From NCBI GenBank assembly GCA_021732415.1, contig JAKFVC010000004.1:1-64000 (forward strand): a DNA stretch of 64,000 nt, in the 5' to 3' direction. The notes below the pieces were generated by a model, which worked only from the letters and a program-made list of their open reading frames with translations, was not told where the DNA came from and did not search any database. Both the position numbers and the translations under genes were made by a program. Shown here piece by piece: positions 18,158 through 27,422 of this stretch; within the stretch, counting starts at the first letter, position 1; each line of letters opens with the position of its first letter. This stretch comes from Planctomycetaceae bacterium. Lineage in GTDB: Bacteria > Planctomycetota > Planctomycetia > Planctomycetales > Planctomycetaceae.

Positions 18158-19558
18158 TTATTCTTCCGGTTCAGCCAGCGTGCCGATCCAGTCATAATCT
18201 TGACGGGCTTCGAGGACGACCGGGACCTTATCGCCCACCTTGATGCCGCTGCCAGTCACGATCACGTTGGCATCAATTTCCGGGGCATCCGCGTAGCAGC
18301 GGCCGAGCCATGTATCACCTTCGATGTGCTCATCAATCATCACATCCAGCTCGTAGCCGACCATGGAGTCCGCAAATTCGAACGCGATCTCTTGTTGCAA
18401 GGCCATCAGCTCGTCGCGACGAGCGTCCTTGACGTCTTGCGGCAAGTGTCCGTCGAGCTTCACAGCGGGCGTTCCCGGTTCGATCGAATAGGTAAACGTC
18501 CCCATTCGCTGGAATTCAGTCTCGGCAACGAAATCACGCAACTCTTCGAATTGAGCGTCGGTCTCTCCGGGGAATCCAACGACAAATGTGGTTCGCATGA
18601 CGAGGTTCGGGATCCGATCGCGAAGCTTGTTGACGAGTTCAACCGTCTGAGCCGCATTAACCCGGCGTTGCATGCGTTTCAGCACCTGATCGTTGATGTG
18701 CTGCAGCGGCATGTCGAGATACGGAATGATCCTCGAAGAATTGGCAATCGTGTCGATCAACTGGTCGCTGAAATTGATCGGATACAGGTACATCAGCCGC
18801 AGCCAGTCGAGCCCCTCGACCTTTTCGAGTTCTTTCAGCAACTGCACCAGGCGGACTTCTCCGTATAGATCCATGCCGTAGTAAGTCGTGTCCTGGGCGA
18901 CCAGAATCAATTCCTTCACGCCATCGGCGACCAGTTCTTTCGCTTCTTCGATGACCATTTCGATCGGCTTGGTGATGTGCTTACCGCGCATCGACGGAAT
19001 CGAGCAGAAGGTACAGGTGCGGTCGCAGCCCTCGGAGATCTTCAGGTAGGAGTAATGCTCGGGGGTCAGACGCAAACGTCCGCGATCGTCCGCCGCCTTA
19101 ATGGGCGCGGGACGGAAGAGTTCACGCTGCTCGCGTCGATTGCCCACCATGCGATCGGCAACGCGACTAATTTCATCGCGACCGAACACACCAACGATGT
19201 GGTCGATTTCGGGGAGTTCCCCCAACAAAGCGGGCCCCAACAATTGCGGCAGGCAGCCGGCGACGATTACACCGTTCGTCTTGCCCTGCTTCTTCAGGTT
19301 CAACATTTCGCGAATGACGTCTTTAGACTCTTGCCGCGAACTCTCAATGAATCCGCACGTGTTGACGATGACGAAATCCGCACCGTCGGGATTCGACACC
19401 AGGGCGTAGTTATCCAACGCCAGTGTGCCCAGCATCTTTTCGCTGTCGACCAGATTTTTGGGGCAGCCTAAGGTGACGAAGGCATAGGTTCCTTTGATGC
19501 TCGTCGGCTCAGTCGAAAACGATGGGGCATCGGGATTAATGATCGGCAAGGGGTTCAT
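18158..19558 (-). CDS. rimO: Ribosomal protein S12 methylthiotransferase
   Basis: The product is 466 residues. The N-terminal UPF0004 domain has the three cluster cysteines C32 (TLGCPKNLVD), C68 (NTCGF) and C102 (AGCLPQ). The radical-SAM cluster is CDRTCTFC (C178, C182, C185), followed by SIPSMRGKH. A TRAM-like domain closes the protein. RimO adds a methylthio group to an Asp of ribosomal protein S12, using two 4Fe-4S clusters and SAM. The LGCPKNLVD signature separates it from MiaB. It has about 20 residues more at its N-terminus than some relatives. Confidence 0.95.
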   Translation of the reverse strand: MNPLPIINPDAPSFSTEPTSIKGTYAFVTLGCPKNLVDSEKMLGTLALDNYALVSNPDGADFVIVNTCGFIESSRQESKDVIREMLNLKKQGKTNGVIVAGCLPQLLGPALLGELPEIDHIVGVFGRDEISRVADRMVGNRREQRELFRPAPIKAADDRGRLRLTPEHYSYLKISEGCDRTCTFCSIPSMRGKHITKPIEMVIEEAKELVADGVKELILVAQDTTYYGMDLYGEVRLVQLLKELEKVEGLDWLRLMYLYPINFSDQLIDTIANSSRIIPYLDMPLQHINDQVLKRMQRRVNAAQTVELVNKLRDRIPNLVMRTTFVVGFPGETDAQFEELRDFVAETEFQRMGTFTYSIEPGTPAVKLDGHLPQDVKDARRDELMALQQEIAFEFADSMVGYELDVMIDEHIEGDTWLGRCYADAPEIDANVIVTGSGIKVGDKVPVVLEARQDYDWIGTLAEPEE

Positions 19559-19627
19559 GAACAGTATTTCTTTTCGGGAACTTTCAGCTTTAACTCACAA
19601 TTTTTAAGTCGTAAATGTCGAGGTCAA

Positions 19628-19840
19628 TCATGCGTCCAGAAACTCTTGCCAATCCAGGCCGAGTTGTCGAACTGCGGCTCTGACCGTGCCGAGCTTCAAA
19701 TCTTGACTGCCCCAGTCGGGGACAACGGTCAGCCGTTGCGCGGCTGGATTCAGCCATTTGCGATGTGATCCGCCCCCTCGACGTGGCAATTCCTCGCAAC
19801 CTAACAATACCAATTTCGCCGCCATCTCACGATATTTCAT
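19628..19840 (-). CDS. hicA: HicA-family mRNA interferase toxin
   Basis: The product is 70 residues. The dsRBD-like fold has the catalytic His in GGGSHRKW, followed by VVPDWGSQDLKLGTVRAAVRQLG, matching HicA. HicA cleaves mRNA when free. The start overlaps the HicB stop by 4 nt, so antitoxin is translated first. A Uma2-family gene heads the same operon. Confidence 0.85.
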   Translation of the reverse strand: MKYREMAAKLVLLGCEELPRRGGGSHRKWLNPAAQRLTVVPDWGSQDLKLGTVRAAVRQLGLDWQEFLDA

Positions 19841-20082
19841 GGAGTTGCGACCACAGTCTCCAACCAGATGGGAGAGGTCCGATCGTTGATTTGAGCGTTA
19901 AGAGGCAATGAGCGCCCCATCTCCTCGTATGCTTCGATCACAGCAGCCAATGCATCTTTAGCATTTGCAATCGCCTCATCCACTGTTTCGCCTTCCGTAA
20001 TGAGTTCAGGTACAACGGGTGAACTGACCGTAAAACCGCCTTCAGGTTGTGGCACCAATACCAGCGGTATTTTGTAATTCAT
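19837..20082 (-). CDS. hicB: HicB-family antitoxin
   Basis: The product is 81 residues. It has the HicB partial RNase-H fold (IPLVLVPQPEGGFTVSSPVVPELITEGETVDEAIANAK). No C-terminal helix-turn-helix or ribbon-helix-helix is apparent, so autoregulation by DNA binding is doubtful. It is 10 nt after the Uma2 stop and overlaps hicA by 4 nt. It should bind and inhibit HicA. Confidence 0.85.
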   Translation of the reverse strand: MNYKIPLVLVPQPEGGFTVSSPVVPELITEGETVDEAIANAKDALAAVIEAYEEMGRSLPLNAQINDRTSPIWLETVVATP

Positions 20083-20092
20083 TATTCACTCT

Positions 20093-20650
20093 CTATTCGA
20101 ACAGTCGCTGCACTGGGACCTCAAATCCCGGCAGCACATCGGGGATACTGAGTACGCCTCCGACATTCAATATGAGCGGTGCCTGGTCCGCCGAGTAAAC
20201 TTCCACACGCTTTTTTTCGGGGTCGATCACCACCACAGTTAATACGTCAGCATTCAGATAGTCCGCCACCTTCTGTATGACGTCCTTATTTCGATCGCCA
20301 GGGCAACGAATTTCGAAGACCAATTCCGGGCTGGCTGGCCAGTATTTTTCACGCGGGGGATCCCGTGGAATTCGCGAGGCACCGTAGAACGCTAAATCCG
20401 GCCTGCGGACGGTATCCGGATTACGTCGCGTAATGATCCCTGGATCAGCACTCATCCATCGACCCAACTGATGTTGTTTGACAAATTGATTTAAAAAGGA
20501 TCCGATGTTGCAAAGGTAGTAACCATGCGACAAGTATGGTCGGATCATTTCTACGACGTTTCCCCGAACGAGTTCAGTCCAGCGACCATCGTCCGGTAAC
20601 TGTCCGTATTCTTCCGCAGTCAATAGTTTCGATTTAAGCACCATTGTCAA
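20093..20650 (-). CDS. Uma2-family (DUF820) endonuclease-like protein
   Basis: The product is 185 residues. It opens with LLTAEEYGQLPDDGRWTELVRG, then VVEMIRP, RRPDLAFY and ELVFEIRCPGD, which match the PD-(D/E)XK-like Uma2 family. The usual active-site pattern is D...E-x-K; here it reads FEIRCPGD, with Arg in place of the Lys, so activity is uncertain. The family is very abundant in planctomycetes and cyanobacteria and has no firm role. A start at the second Met (20644) is possible. It is the first gene of an operon with hicBA. Confidence 0.82.
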   Translation of the reverse strand: MTMVLKSKLLTAEEYGQLPDDGRWTELVRGNVVEMIRPYLSHGYYLCNIGSFLNQFVKQHQLGRWMSADPGIITRRNPDTVRRPDLAFYGASRIPRDPPREKYWPASPELVFEIRCPGDRNKDVIQKVADYLNADVLTVVVIDPEKKRVEVYSADQAPLILNVGGVLSIPDVLPGFEVPVQRLFE

Positions 20651-20826
20651 TGATTGAAGACACTTCCCAATGTTCTCTCACATTTCACAACTTCCGCGAT
20701 GGTGCGAGAAAGCTACGGGTTTGCAAGCCGCAGTTTTAGCTCGTCGCGAAACCGCCAATTATAGCCAACTCCAATGGCTGTCACACCTTTAAAGTCGCAA
20801 ATCGTGCCGCCGAATCCTCTCACTTT

Positions 20827-20911
20827 AGGCTCAAATTCGCGGAATCCCCCTAGACTGGCGAATTTGGGCCTGAAATATCACTTTGAAAATCTCGGAATTT
20901 CCTGAAATTCC
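20827..20911. promoter_or_regulatory. Two dyads upstream of the DUF1501 gene
   Basis: First dyad: arms 20827-20840 and 20858-20871 (AGGC[T]CAAATTCGC), 14 bp with one mismatch and a 17-nt spacer. Second: GGAATTTC CT GAAATTCC at 20894-20911, perfect. They lie between the divergent Uma2 and DUF1501 genes and could be operators or hairpins. The rest of this 348-base gap shows nothing else. Confidence 0.4.
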
Positions 20912-20998
20912 CGATTTCGGATTGCCGAGTGAACTGCTACAGTACAACACATCAACAGTGCTTTACGCGTCAATGGCTCACGCTGGCGGAGGCTGGTC

Positions 20999-22423
20999 AT
21001 GCTCAGACTGCTAGGCCCAGGTGGCACAAGTTGCGAGGGAGTGTCGCGCCGCGATGTTCTGCGCGTTGGAGCATTGGCGACACTGGGCGGTGCCACGCTG
21101 GCGGGGCCAATGCTGTCGTCTGCCAAGGCAGCGACCGGTCCCGGCCGGATCAAATCGGTCATCTTGATCGACCTGTTCGGCGGCCCCAGTCATATCGACA
21201 TGTTCGATCTGAAACCGGAAGCACCGGTCGAAGTCCGCGGTGAGTTCGGCGTGATTCCGACTTCGATTCCGGGATATCAGATCTGCGAGCATCTGCCGAA
21301 ACTGGCGGAATGGATGGATCGCGTCACCCTCATTCGCACCTTATCTCACGGTTATAACAGCCACAATCCGTACGCGGTGATGACTGGCTTTACCGGCGGA
21401 GTCGATTCGCGAGATTACTTTTCGCGGCCGACCGACTATCCCAGCATGGGATCGGTCTGCCACTATCTTGGACTGACTCGACCCGGGATTCCGCCGTATA
21501 TCGTGCTGCCCGCATTGCCCGGTTATTCGCAGGCTCTGCGGCGATGTGGTCCCTACGGGGGTTACCTGGGGCAGCAGTACGATCCGCTCTTCAGCACGTG
21601 CGACCCCAAGCTCGACCGCGATCTGGACGCGAATAAGGATTCCTCCTATGTCGACAATATCTCGAACACCGGAGACCCGCGGTTGCCATCGGTCCAGGGA
21701 GAGATGACCATCGATCTGCTCGATCGACGCCGAACGTTGCTGCAGCAACTTGACGCCCAGGCCGTCGGGCTTGATTCCAGCTCCAGCCGGCCGAAGATCA
21801 TGTCACACTGGCAGAAGCAGGCGTTTGAGCTATTGCTGAGTTCCACGGTGCGGAATTCGTTCCAAATCAGCGGCGAATCGGATGCCACGCGAGCCCGCTA
21901 CGGGCGCGACATCTTTGGATCCAGCGTGTTGATGGCGCGGCGGCTGGTGGAAGCGGGCGTGACCTACGTCACCGTGCATACCGAGGCCAAGCCCAACGGA
22001 CACTGGGACACGCACGCCAACAATTTCAAGATGCTGAAGAACCTGCTATTGCCATTCGTGGATCGCGCGGTGACGGCCTTGCTGCAGGATCTGAAGGATC
22101 ACGGGCTGTGGGATTCCACGCTGGTGGTCATGATGGGCGACATGGGGCGAACCCCCAAAGTGAATAAGAACGCTGGCCGAGACCATTGGCCGCAGTGTGG
22201 TTTCTGCTTCCTGGCAGGCGGCGGAGTGAAGTCCGGTTTCATTCTCGGGTCGACTGACGCCCAGGCGGCCTATGTGAAAGATCATCCAGTTTCGCCAGGC
22301 GATATCTGTGCGACGATCTATCATTTGATGGGGATTGATTACACGACGATGGTTCCGGATAGCACCAATCGACCCCATTCGATCACGCATGGAGGGGTGC
22401 CAGTCGATGAGATTCTGGCGTAG
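20999..22423 (+). CDS. DUF1501 protein with Tat signal
   Basis: The product is 474 residues. The ATG at 20999 has GGAGG 8 nt upstream. SRRDVLRVGALATLGGATL is a twin-arginine export signal. The mature part is an alkaline-phosphatase/sulfatase-fold DUF1501 protein, with LIDLFGGPSHIDMFDLKPEAP at its start, SHGYNSHNPYAVMTG in the middle, and MMGDMGRTPKVN and GRDHWPQ further on. In planctomycetes DUF1501 genes usually follow a DUF1549/DUF1553 gene, but no partner is present here. The function is unknown; a hydrolase on a sulfated or phosphorylated glycan is possible. Confidence 0.88.
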   Translation: MLRLLGPGGTSCEGVSRRDVLRVGALATLGGATLAGPMLSSAKAATGPGRIKSVILIDLFGGPSHIDMFDLKPEAPVEVRGEFGVIPTSIPGYQICEHLPKLAEWMDRVTLIRTLSHGYNSHNPYAVMTGFTGGVDSRDYFSRPTDYPSMGSVCHYLGLTRPGIPPYIVLPALPGYSQALRRCGPYGGYLGQQYDPLFSTCDPKLDRDLDANKDSSYVDNISNTGDPRLPSVQGEMTIDLLDRRRTLLQQLDAQAVGLDSSSSRPKIMSHWQKQAFELLLSSTVRNSFQISGESDATRARYGRDIFGSSVLMARRLVEAGVTYVTVHTEAKPNGHWDTHANNFKMLKNLLLPFVDRAVTALLQDLKDHGLWDSTLVVMMGDMGRTPKVNKNAGRDHWPQCGFCFLAGGGVKSGFILGSTDAQAAYVKDHPVSPGDICATIYHLMGIDYTTMVPDSTNRPHSITHGGVPVDEILA

Positions 22424-22450
22424 TCACTGCAAATGCCCCATCGCATCCGC

Positions 22451-22489
22451 TGGGAGGGCGGGGTACCCTCTGGGTCCCTCGCCCTCCCA
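22451..22489. repeat. Short GGGAGGGCG hairpin
   Basis: TGGGAGGGCG at 22451 pairs with CGCCCTCCCA ending at 22489, with GGTACCCTCTGGGTCCC in between. The same centre appears in the 30526-30666 repeat. It sits 28 nt after the DUF1501 stop and may serve as its terminator. Confidence 0.5.
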
Positions 22490-22636
22490 ATAACCGCAAC
22501 GGCGAACGCCAACTTTTCTAATGTCGGAGTCAATCATTGCGGTCGTCGGATCAAATGGGGTAACCTGAAGCATAGACAATCTCGAACAGCAGTTCAGCAG
22601 TCGCCGACTCCTTATCAGCCTACACCGACGTACAAC

Positions 22637-25600
22637 ATGACCATCTCCGACTCCGAAATGACTTTGGACCGGTTGGCGCTTCTTGTGGAGGCGAGCCCGC
22701 ATGCCATTGTTGTGATGAATCACCTTGGCAAGATTGCCCTGGTCAATGCGCCGACCGAACGGCTGTTTGACTATTCACGGCACGATCTGATTGGCCAGCA
22801 AGTCGAGATTCTGGTGCCGTTTCACCTGCGGACACACCATGTCTCGCTCCGTGAACAATTTCTCAAGGATCCCCATTCCCGCATCCTGGGGGGCACCCGC
22901 GAATTGCTCGGAATGCGGCGGGATGGTGTTGAGTTTCCGATTGAAATTGGGCTCAATCCGATCCGGTCAGGCGATGGGTTACTGATTTTTGCAGCGATCG
23001 TCGATCTGACCGAACGGCGGCGGACTGAACTGGCTCTGCGGAACACGCAGGCTTTGTATTCGTCGCTGGTTGAGAGCCTGCCACTCAACGCGTTTCGGAA
23101 GGATTTGGAAGGCCGCTTCCAGTTCGCGAATCAGCGATTTTGTCAGACCGTGCAGAAATTCTTGTGGGAGTTAGTCGACAAGACGGACTTCGACATCTTC
23201 CCGCAACATCTGGCCGAGAAATATCGCCGCGACGACCTGAGTGTCATCCGCACGGGTCAAGTGTTTGAGGCCATCGAAGAACATGCCCAGGCAGATGGCA
23301 AGAAAATCTACGTGCAAGTGTTGAAGGCCCCGGTGCGCGACGCCAATGATCGCATTGTGGGCATCCAGGGGATGTTCTGGGATGTGACCGCGCGCGAACA
23401 GGCCGAAGCGTCGTTGCATGAAAGTGAGGCTCGCAAGCGGGCCATTTTTGAGGCGGCGCTCGATTGCATGATCATGATCGATCACGACGGACGCGTGGTC
23501 GAATTCAATCCCGCCGCAGAGAAGTGCTTCGGCTATACACGACAGGAAGTCATGGGCAAGGAGATGAGCGAACTGCTGGCTCATCCCGATGCCCGCAAGC
23601 GACACCTCGACAATATTGAACGTTACGAAACGCGTCACGAGCAAGGTTCGTTGATGGGCCGGCGGATGGAAAGCCCCCTGCTCCGCAAGAATGGAGAAGT
23701 CTTTCTCGCCGAGATTTCCATGCAGCCGATTCCGCTGCAAGCCTCCTCCGCGTTCGCCATCATGCTGCGTGATATCACCGAACGGAAGCGGTCGGAAGAA
23801 GCGCTTCGGCAGAGCAACATGCGGTTTCAACGGCTGGTTGATTCCGACATCGTGGGCATCATCATCCTCACGCACGATGGGGTAATTTGTGAGGCCAACG
23901 ACGCGTTCCTCGAAATGATTGATTACTCGCGAAAACAGCTCAGCAAGAAAGAGATCACGCTGGAGACCATAACACCGCATGAATATCGCTCCCTCGACGA
24001 ACGAGCATTTATTCAACTCAATAGCAAGGGGCGGTGTACTCCCTGGGAGAAGGAGTTCATTCGCCGGGACCAGTCACGAGTCCCCGTGTTGATTGGACTG
24101 ACGCAACTCGACGAACGCACTTTCACCATACTGGGGTTTGTGCTGGATATTTCGGTCCAAAAGGCGACTGAAGCTCAACTGCAATTGGCCAAAGAAGCGG
24201 CCGACGCAGCGAATACCGCCAAGAGTGCCTTCCTGGCCAACATGAGCCACGAAATCCGCACCCCGATGAACGCGATCATCGGCATGACCGAAATGGTCCT
24301 CGACACGCCCCTCACCGGCGGGCAGCGCGAGTACCTGGAAATCGTGCAGCAGTCGGCCGAGTCGCTGTTGTCGATTCTCAACGATATCCTGGATTTCTCC
24401 AAGATTGAAGCCGGCAAACTCGAACTGAGCAGCCATGAATTCCGCCTGCGGGACTGCATCGGCGGTACGCTGAAAACTCTCGCCATTCAGGCGGCGAGAA
24501 AAGGCTTAGAACTGATCTGTGATATTCGGCCCGATGTACCCGACCGATTGCTGGGTGATTCCGCTCGCCTGAGGCAGATCATGGTCAATCTGGTCGGGAA
24601 TGCGCTCAAATTCACCGAAAAGGGTGATGTGATCGTTCGGCTGGCACTGGAGCAACGGACGGCCGAGCATGTGACGCTGCATTGCCAGATTCAGGACACG
24701 GGCATCGGCATCCCGGCCGCCAAGCGAGATTCCCTGTTTCGGGCGTTTGAGCAAGTTCATAGTTCCATGACGCGCAAGTATGGCGGCACCGGCCTGGGGC
24801 TGGCGATTTGCTCCAAACTGGTGGAGATGCTCGGTGGCAAGATCTGGTTCGACAGTGAAATCGGCGTCGGCAGCACCTTCCATTTCACGATCGTCATGGA
24901 TGTGGCTCAAGAGCCGTTCATTCCGTTGACCGACATGCACGACGCTGCGGTGCTGGTCGTCGACGATCATCCCGTCAGCCGGCAGGCCATGGGGGATTTG
25001 TTGACGAGTTGGGGGATGCACCCCACCCTTTTGAGCAGTGCGGAACAAGCTTTGTCGCTATTGCGCGATGCTTCCAAGGCGACCGAACACTTTGCGTTGA
25101 GCCTGATCGACGCGATCATGCCGGGCCATGACGGTTTCGAACTGGTGCATCAGTTACGGCGGCGTTTTCCCAGCCGCACGGGGCCCATCATCATGTTATT
25201 GAGTTCCAGCGACCGGACCCGCGATTTGAAGCTGTGTGAGGAATTAGGGGTGACCGCGCATGTCACCAAGCCGGTCAATCATTCCGAGTTGTTCGACACG
25301 ATCTCTGCAGTACTCGACGGCCAGATACCGGGAGAAGCGGCGGCCGCCAACACGGCTGTGCTGGCCGGCGCGCAACTGTGTTACGACATTCTGCTGGTCG
25401 AGGATAGCCTCTTCAATCAGAAGCTGGCAGTTGGTTTGCTGGAAAAACGGGGGCATCGTGTGACCGTGGCCAATAATGGGCTGGAAGGGGTCCATGCTCT
25501 CGAGCGAGGTCGATTCGACCTGGTGCTGATGGATATTCAGATGCCCGAATTGGATGGCCTGGAAGCGACGCAACGCATTCGCGAACAGGAACGTCAAACC

Positions 25601-26128
25601 CAGCAACACATTCCGATTGTGGCGATGACGGCCCAGGCGATGATTGGCGACCGCGAGCGTTGCCTGCAAGCCGGAATGGATGCCTATCTGGTAAAACCGA
25701 TCCATGCCAAGCAATTGTACGAGACGATCGATGCGATCCTGACCGACAACCCGGCTCCGGACGAACCGGTGCGTCCGATTTCCGTTGAGACGAACCGCAT
25801 CGATCTGGGCTCGGCCTTGCACGCCGTTAATGGCGATCACGATCTACTCCGGCAGATTTTCCAGGCATTTCTCGAAGAGTGCCCGAATCTCCTGGAAAAT
25901 ATTCGGTCGGCCCTCTCCCGAGGCGATGCCGCCGCCTGCCAGATGGCGGCCCACACCCTGAAGGGTGCCGTCCGCACTTTCGGCGCGGAAACCGCATCCC
26001 GCCTGGCGGCCGACATCGAAGCGGCTGGAAAAGCGGGTGATTTGCCCGCGGCCCAGGCAGCGTGGCCAGAGTTGTCGATCGAAATCGAGGCGATCCGCGG
26101 CGAATTGGCCGCCAGTCTGCGGAGTTGA
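22637..26128 (+). CDS. Hybrid sensor histidine kinase 2 (4 PAS-HisKA-HATPase-REC-REC-Hpt)
   Basis: The product is 1163 residues from ATG 22637; the longer frame from 22433 runs through a repeat. No membrane segment is seen, so it is probably cytoplasmic. Four PAS domains follow each other: one from about residue 8 (SPHAIVVMNHLGKI), one from about 140, one from about 270 (DCMIMIDHDGRVVEFN) and one from about 395. Then come HisKA ([13 protein letters not shown]), HATPase (GTGLGLAICSK), two receivers (SLIDAIMPGHDG and LMDIQMPELDG) and an Hpt with AHTLKGAV. The core resembles kinase 1 and kinase 3. It is followed by a receiver/ATPase gene that may be its partner. Confidence 0.92.
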   Translation: MTISDSEMTLDRLALLVEASPHAIVVMNHLGKIALVNAPTERLFDYSRHDLIGQQVEILVPFHLRTHHVSLREQFLKDPHSRILGGTRELLGMRRDGVEFPIEIGLNPIRSGDGLLIFAAIVDLTERRRTELALRNTQALYSSLVESLPLNAFRKDLEGRFQFANQRFCQTVQKFLWELVDKTDFDIFPQHLAEKYRRDDLSVIRTGQVFEAIEEHAQADGKKIYVQVLKAPVRDANDRIVGIQGMFWDVTAREQAEASLHESEARKRAIFEAALDCMIMIDHDGRVVEFNPAAEKCFGYTRQEVMGKEMSELLAHPDARKRHLDNIERYETRHEQGSLMGRRMESPLLRKNGEVFLAEISMQPIPLQASSAFAIMLRDITERKRSEEALRQSNMRFQRLVDSDIVGIIILTHDGVICEANDAFLEMIDYSRKQLSKKEITLETITPHEYRSLDERAFIQLNSKGRCTPWEKEFIRRDQSRVPVLIGLTQLDERTFTILGFVLDISVQKATEAQLQLAKEAADAANTAKSAFLANMSHEIRTPMNAIIGMTEMVLDTPLTGGQREYLEIVQQSAESLLSILNDILDFSKIEAGKLELSSHEFRLRDCIGGTLKTLAIQAARKGLELICDIRPDVPDRLLGDSARLRQIMVNLVGNALKFTEKGDVIVRLALEQRTAEHVTLHCQIQDTGIGIPAAKRDSLFRAFEQVHSSMTRKYGGTGLGLAICSKLVEMLGGKIWFDSEIGVGSTFHFTIVMDVAQEPFIPLTDMHDAAVLVVDDHPVSRQAMGDLLTSWGMHPTLLSSAEQALSLLRDASKATEHFALSLIDAIMPGHDGFELVHQLRRRFPSRTGPIIMLLSSSDRTRDLKLCEELGVTAHVTKPVNHSELFDTISAVLDGQIPGEAAAANTAVLAGAQLCYDILLVEDSLFNQKLAVGLLEKRGHRVTVANNGLEGVHALERGRFDLVLMDIQMPELDGLEATQRIREQERQTQQHIPIVAMTAQAMIGDRERCLQAGMDAYLVKPIHAKQLYETIDAILTDNPAPDEPVRPISVETNRIDLGSALHAVNGDHDLLRQIFQAFLEECPNLLENIRSALSRGDAAACQMAAHTLKGAVRTFGAETASRLAADIEAAGKAGDLPAAQAAWPELSIEIEAIRGELAASLRS

Positions 26129-26130
26129 TT

Positions 26131-26170
26131 TGGCTCCCCTCTGCCCGGAGTACCAGGGCGAGGGGAGCCA
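26131..26170 (+). terminator. Hairpin after hybrid kinase 2
   Basis: TGGCTCCCCTC pairs with GAGGGGAGCCA, with GCCC/GGGC extending inward, beginning 3 nt after the kinase stop. No strong T-run follows, so it may be terminator-like or a repeat. Confidence 0.45.
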
Positions 26171-26377
26171 TACCACCCTACCCTCCACCTGGATAACATC
26201 CCAGACTTTCAAACGGAGTCACCCAATCCCACTCTCTCACAATCCGCGCGTTCCTCCCCTGCTTATGCTTCCACCCAGCGCGTAACGGGTTACAATGTTG
26301 CAAATTCGAAACGCCAGCGCTCATCACGACAAGACCCCACGAACTCAATAGACACCGTTTGTCTGAGGACTCACAAC

Positions 26378-27301
26378 ATGACCACTGTCCTGGTTGTTGA
26401 TGATCTGGTTACGGATCGTTTGCTGGCCGGTGGATTGCTGCAAAAACATGCCGGCTGGAACGTGATCTTCGCGACGAATGGCCAGGAAGCCTTACAGCAA
26501 TTAGAGTTACACCTTCCCGACCTCGTCCTGACCGACCTCATGATGCCGGTCATGAATGGTCTGCAACTGGCCGAAGCGGTCAAACGGGAATTCCCGCTGA
26601 TCCCCGTCATCCTGATGACTTCCAAGGGCAGCGAAGACGTGGCCGTTCAGGCCCTGCAGCGTGGAGCGACAAGCTACGTCTCCAAGAAGCGACTCAACCA
26701 GGATCTCGCCGAAATCGTCGAGCAGGTTTTGTTGGTTTCCAAGGACCAGCGGACTCAGGCCCGGTTGCTAAACCGGGTGACTCGCTCCGAGTTTACCGTT
26801 GTCCTGGAGAACGATATCACGCTGCTGCAGTCGTTGGTGGTCTACATCCAGACGCAACTGAAGGTGCTGCGAATTTTCGGCGAGTCCGAGCGGATCCGGA
26901 TCGGGGTCGCATTGGAAGAGGCTCTCCTGAATTCGTTCTACCACGGTAATCTGGAAGTCAGCTCGAAGTTGCGAGAAGACGACTACGACCAATACTACTC
27001 GCTGGCCAAGCTGCGTTGCGCGCAGGCCCCTTACGCGGATCGCAAGATTACCGTCCATTGCAAGTTCGACGAACTGGCCGTGGCAGTGACCATCACCGAC
27101 GAGGGCCCCGGTTTCGATCCCTCCCTGCTGCCCGACCCGCGAGACCCCGAAAACCTGGAGCGTCCCAGCGGTCGCGGCTTGCTGCTGATGAAGACATTCC
27201 TCGACGAGGTGGAATACAACTCGAAGGGCAATGAAGTCCGCATGGTCAAGCGCCGACTGCCGACTGAAGAAGAGATCATCGTCGAAGAATCGTTCGCGTG
27301 A
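26378..27301 (+). CDS. Receiver domain fused to a GHKL (RsbW-type) ATPase
   Basis: The product is 307 residues. Residues 1-120 form a receiver with phospho-site D53 in LVLTDLMMP and the Thr/Lys switch residues. A linker leads to an ATP-binding domain like anti-sigma kinases: the N-box VALEEALLNSFYHGN (about 177-191), DEGPGFDP (241-248) and GRGLLLM (265-271). Such fusions act in partner-switching control of sigma factors or phosphatases. The gene follows hybrid kinase 2 by 250 nt and could be its target. Confidence 0.85.
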   Translation: MTTVLVVDDLVTDRLLAGGLLQKHAGWNVIFATNGQEALQQLELHLPDLVLTDLMMPVMNGLQLAEAVKREFPLIPVILMTSKGSEDVAVQALQRGATSYVSKKRLNQDLAEIVEQVLLVSKDQRTQARLLNRVTRSEFTVVLENDITLLQSLVVYIQTQLKVLRIFGESERIRIGVALEEALLNSFYHGNLEVSSKLREDDYDQYYSLAKLRCAQAPYADRKITVHCKFDELAVAVTITDEGPGFDPSLLPDPRDPENLERPSGRGLLLMKTFLDEVEYNSKGNEVRMVKRRLPTEEEIIVEESFA

Positions 27302-27304
27302 TTC

Positions 27305-27371
27305 TGTAGCCTGACTCTCTGAGTCGGGAGCTTAAGAACGAAGACGACCCGACTCGGAGAGTCAGGCTACA
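27305..27371. repeat. GTAGCCTGACTC palindrome between convergent genes
   Basis: Arms 27305-27328 and 27348-27371 pair (TGTAGCCTGACTCTCTGAGTCGGG). The same family is at 42468-42533, with one arm at 16393. The position between convergent stops suggests a bidirectional terminator as well as a repeat. Confidence 0.65.
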
Positions 27372-27422
27372 TGTACCGCTGACGCGGCACCTTCTTGTCC
27401 ATCGAGCTGACCTTCGCCTGCG

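Noticed and set aside
22433-22636. Upstream extension of hybrid kinase 2
   Set aside because: The frame crosses a repeat hairpin and has no family match; the PAS region begins just after ATG 22637.
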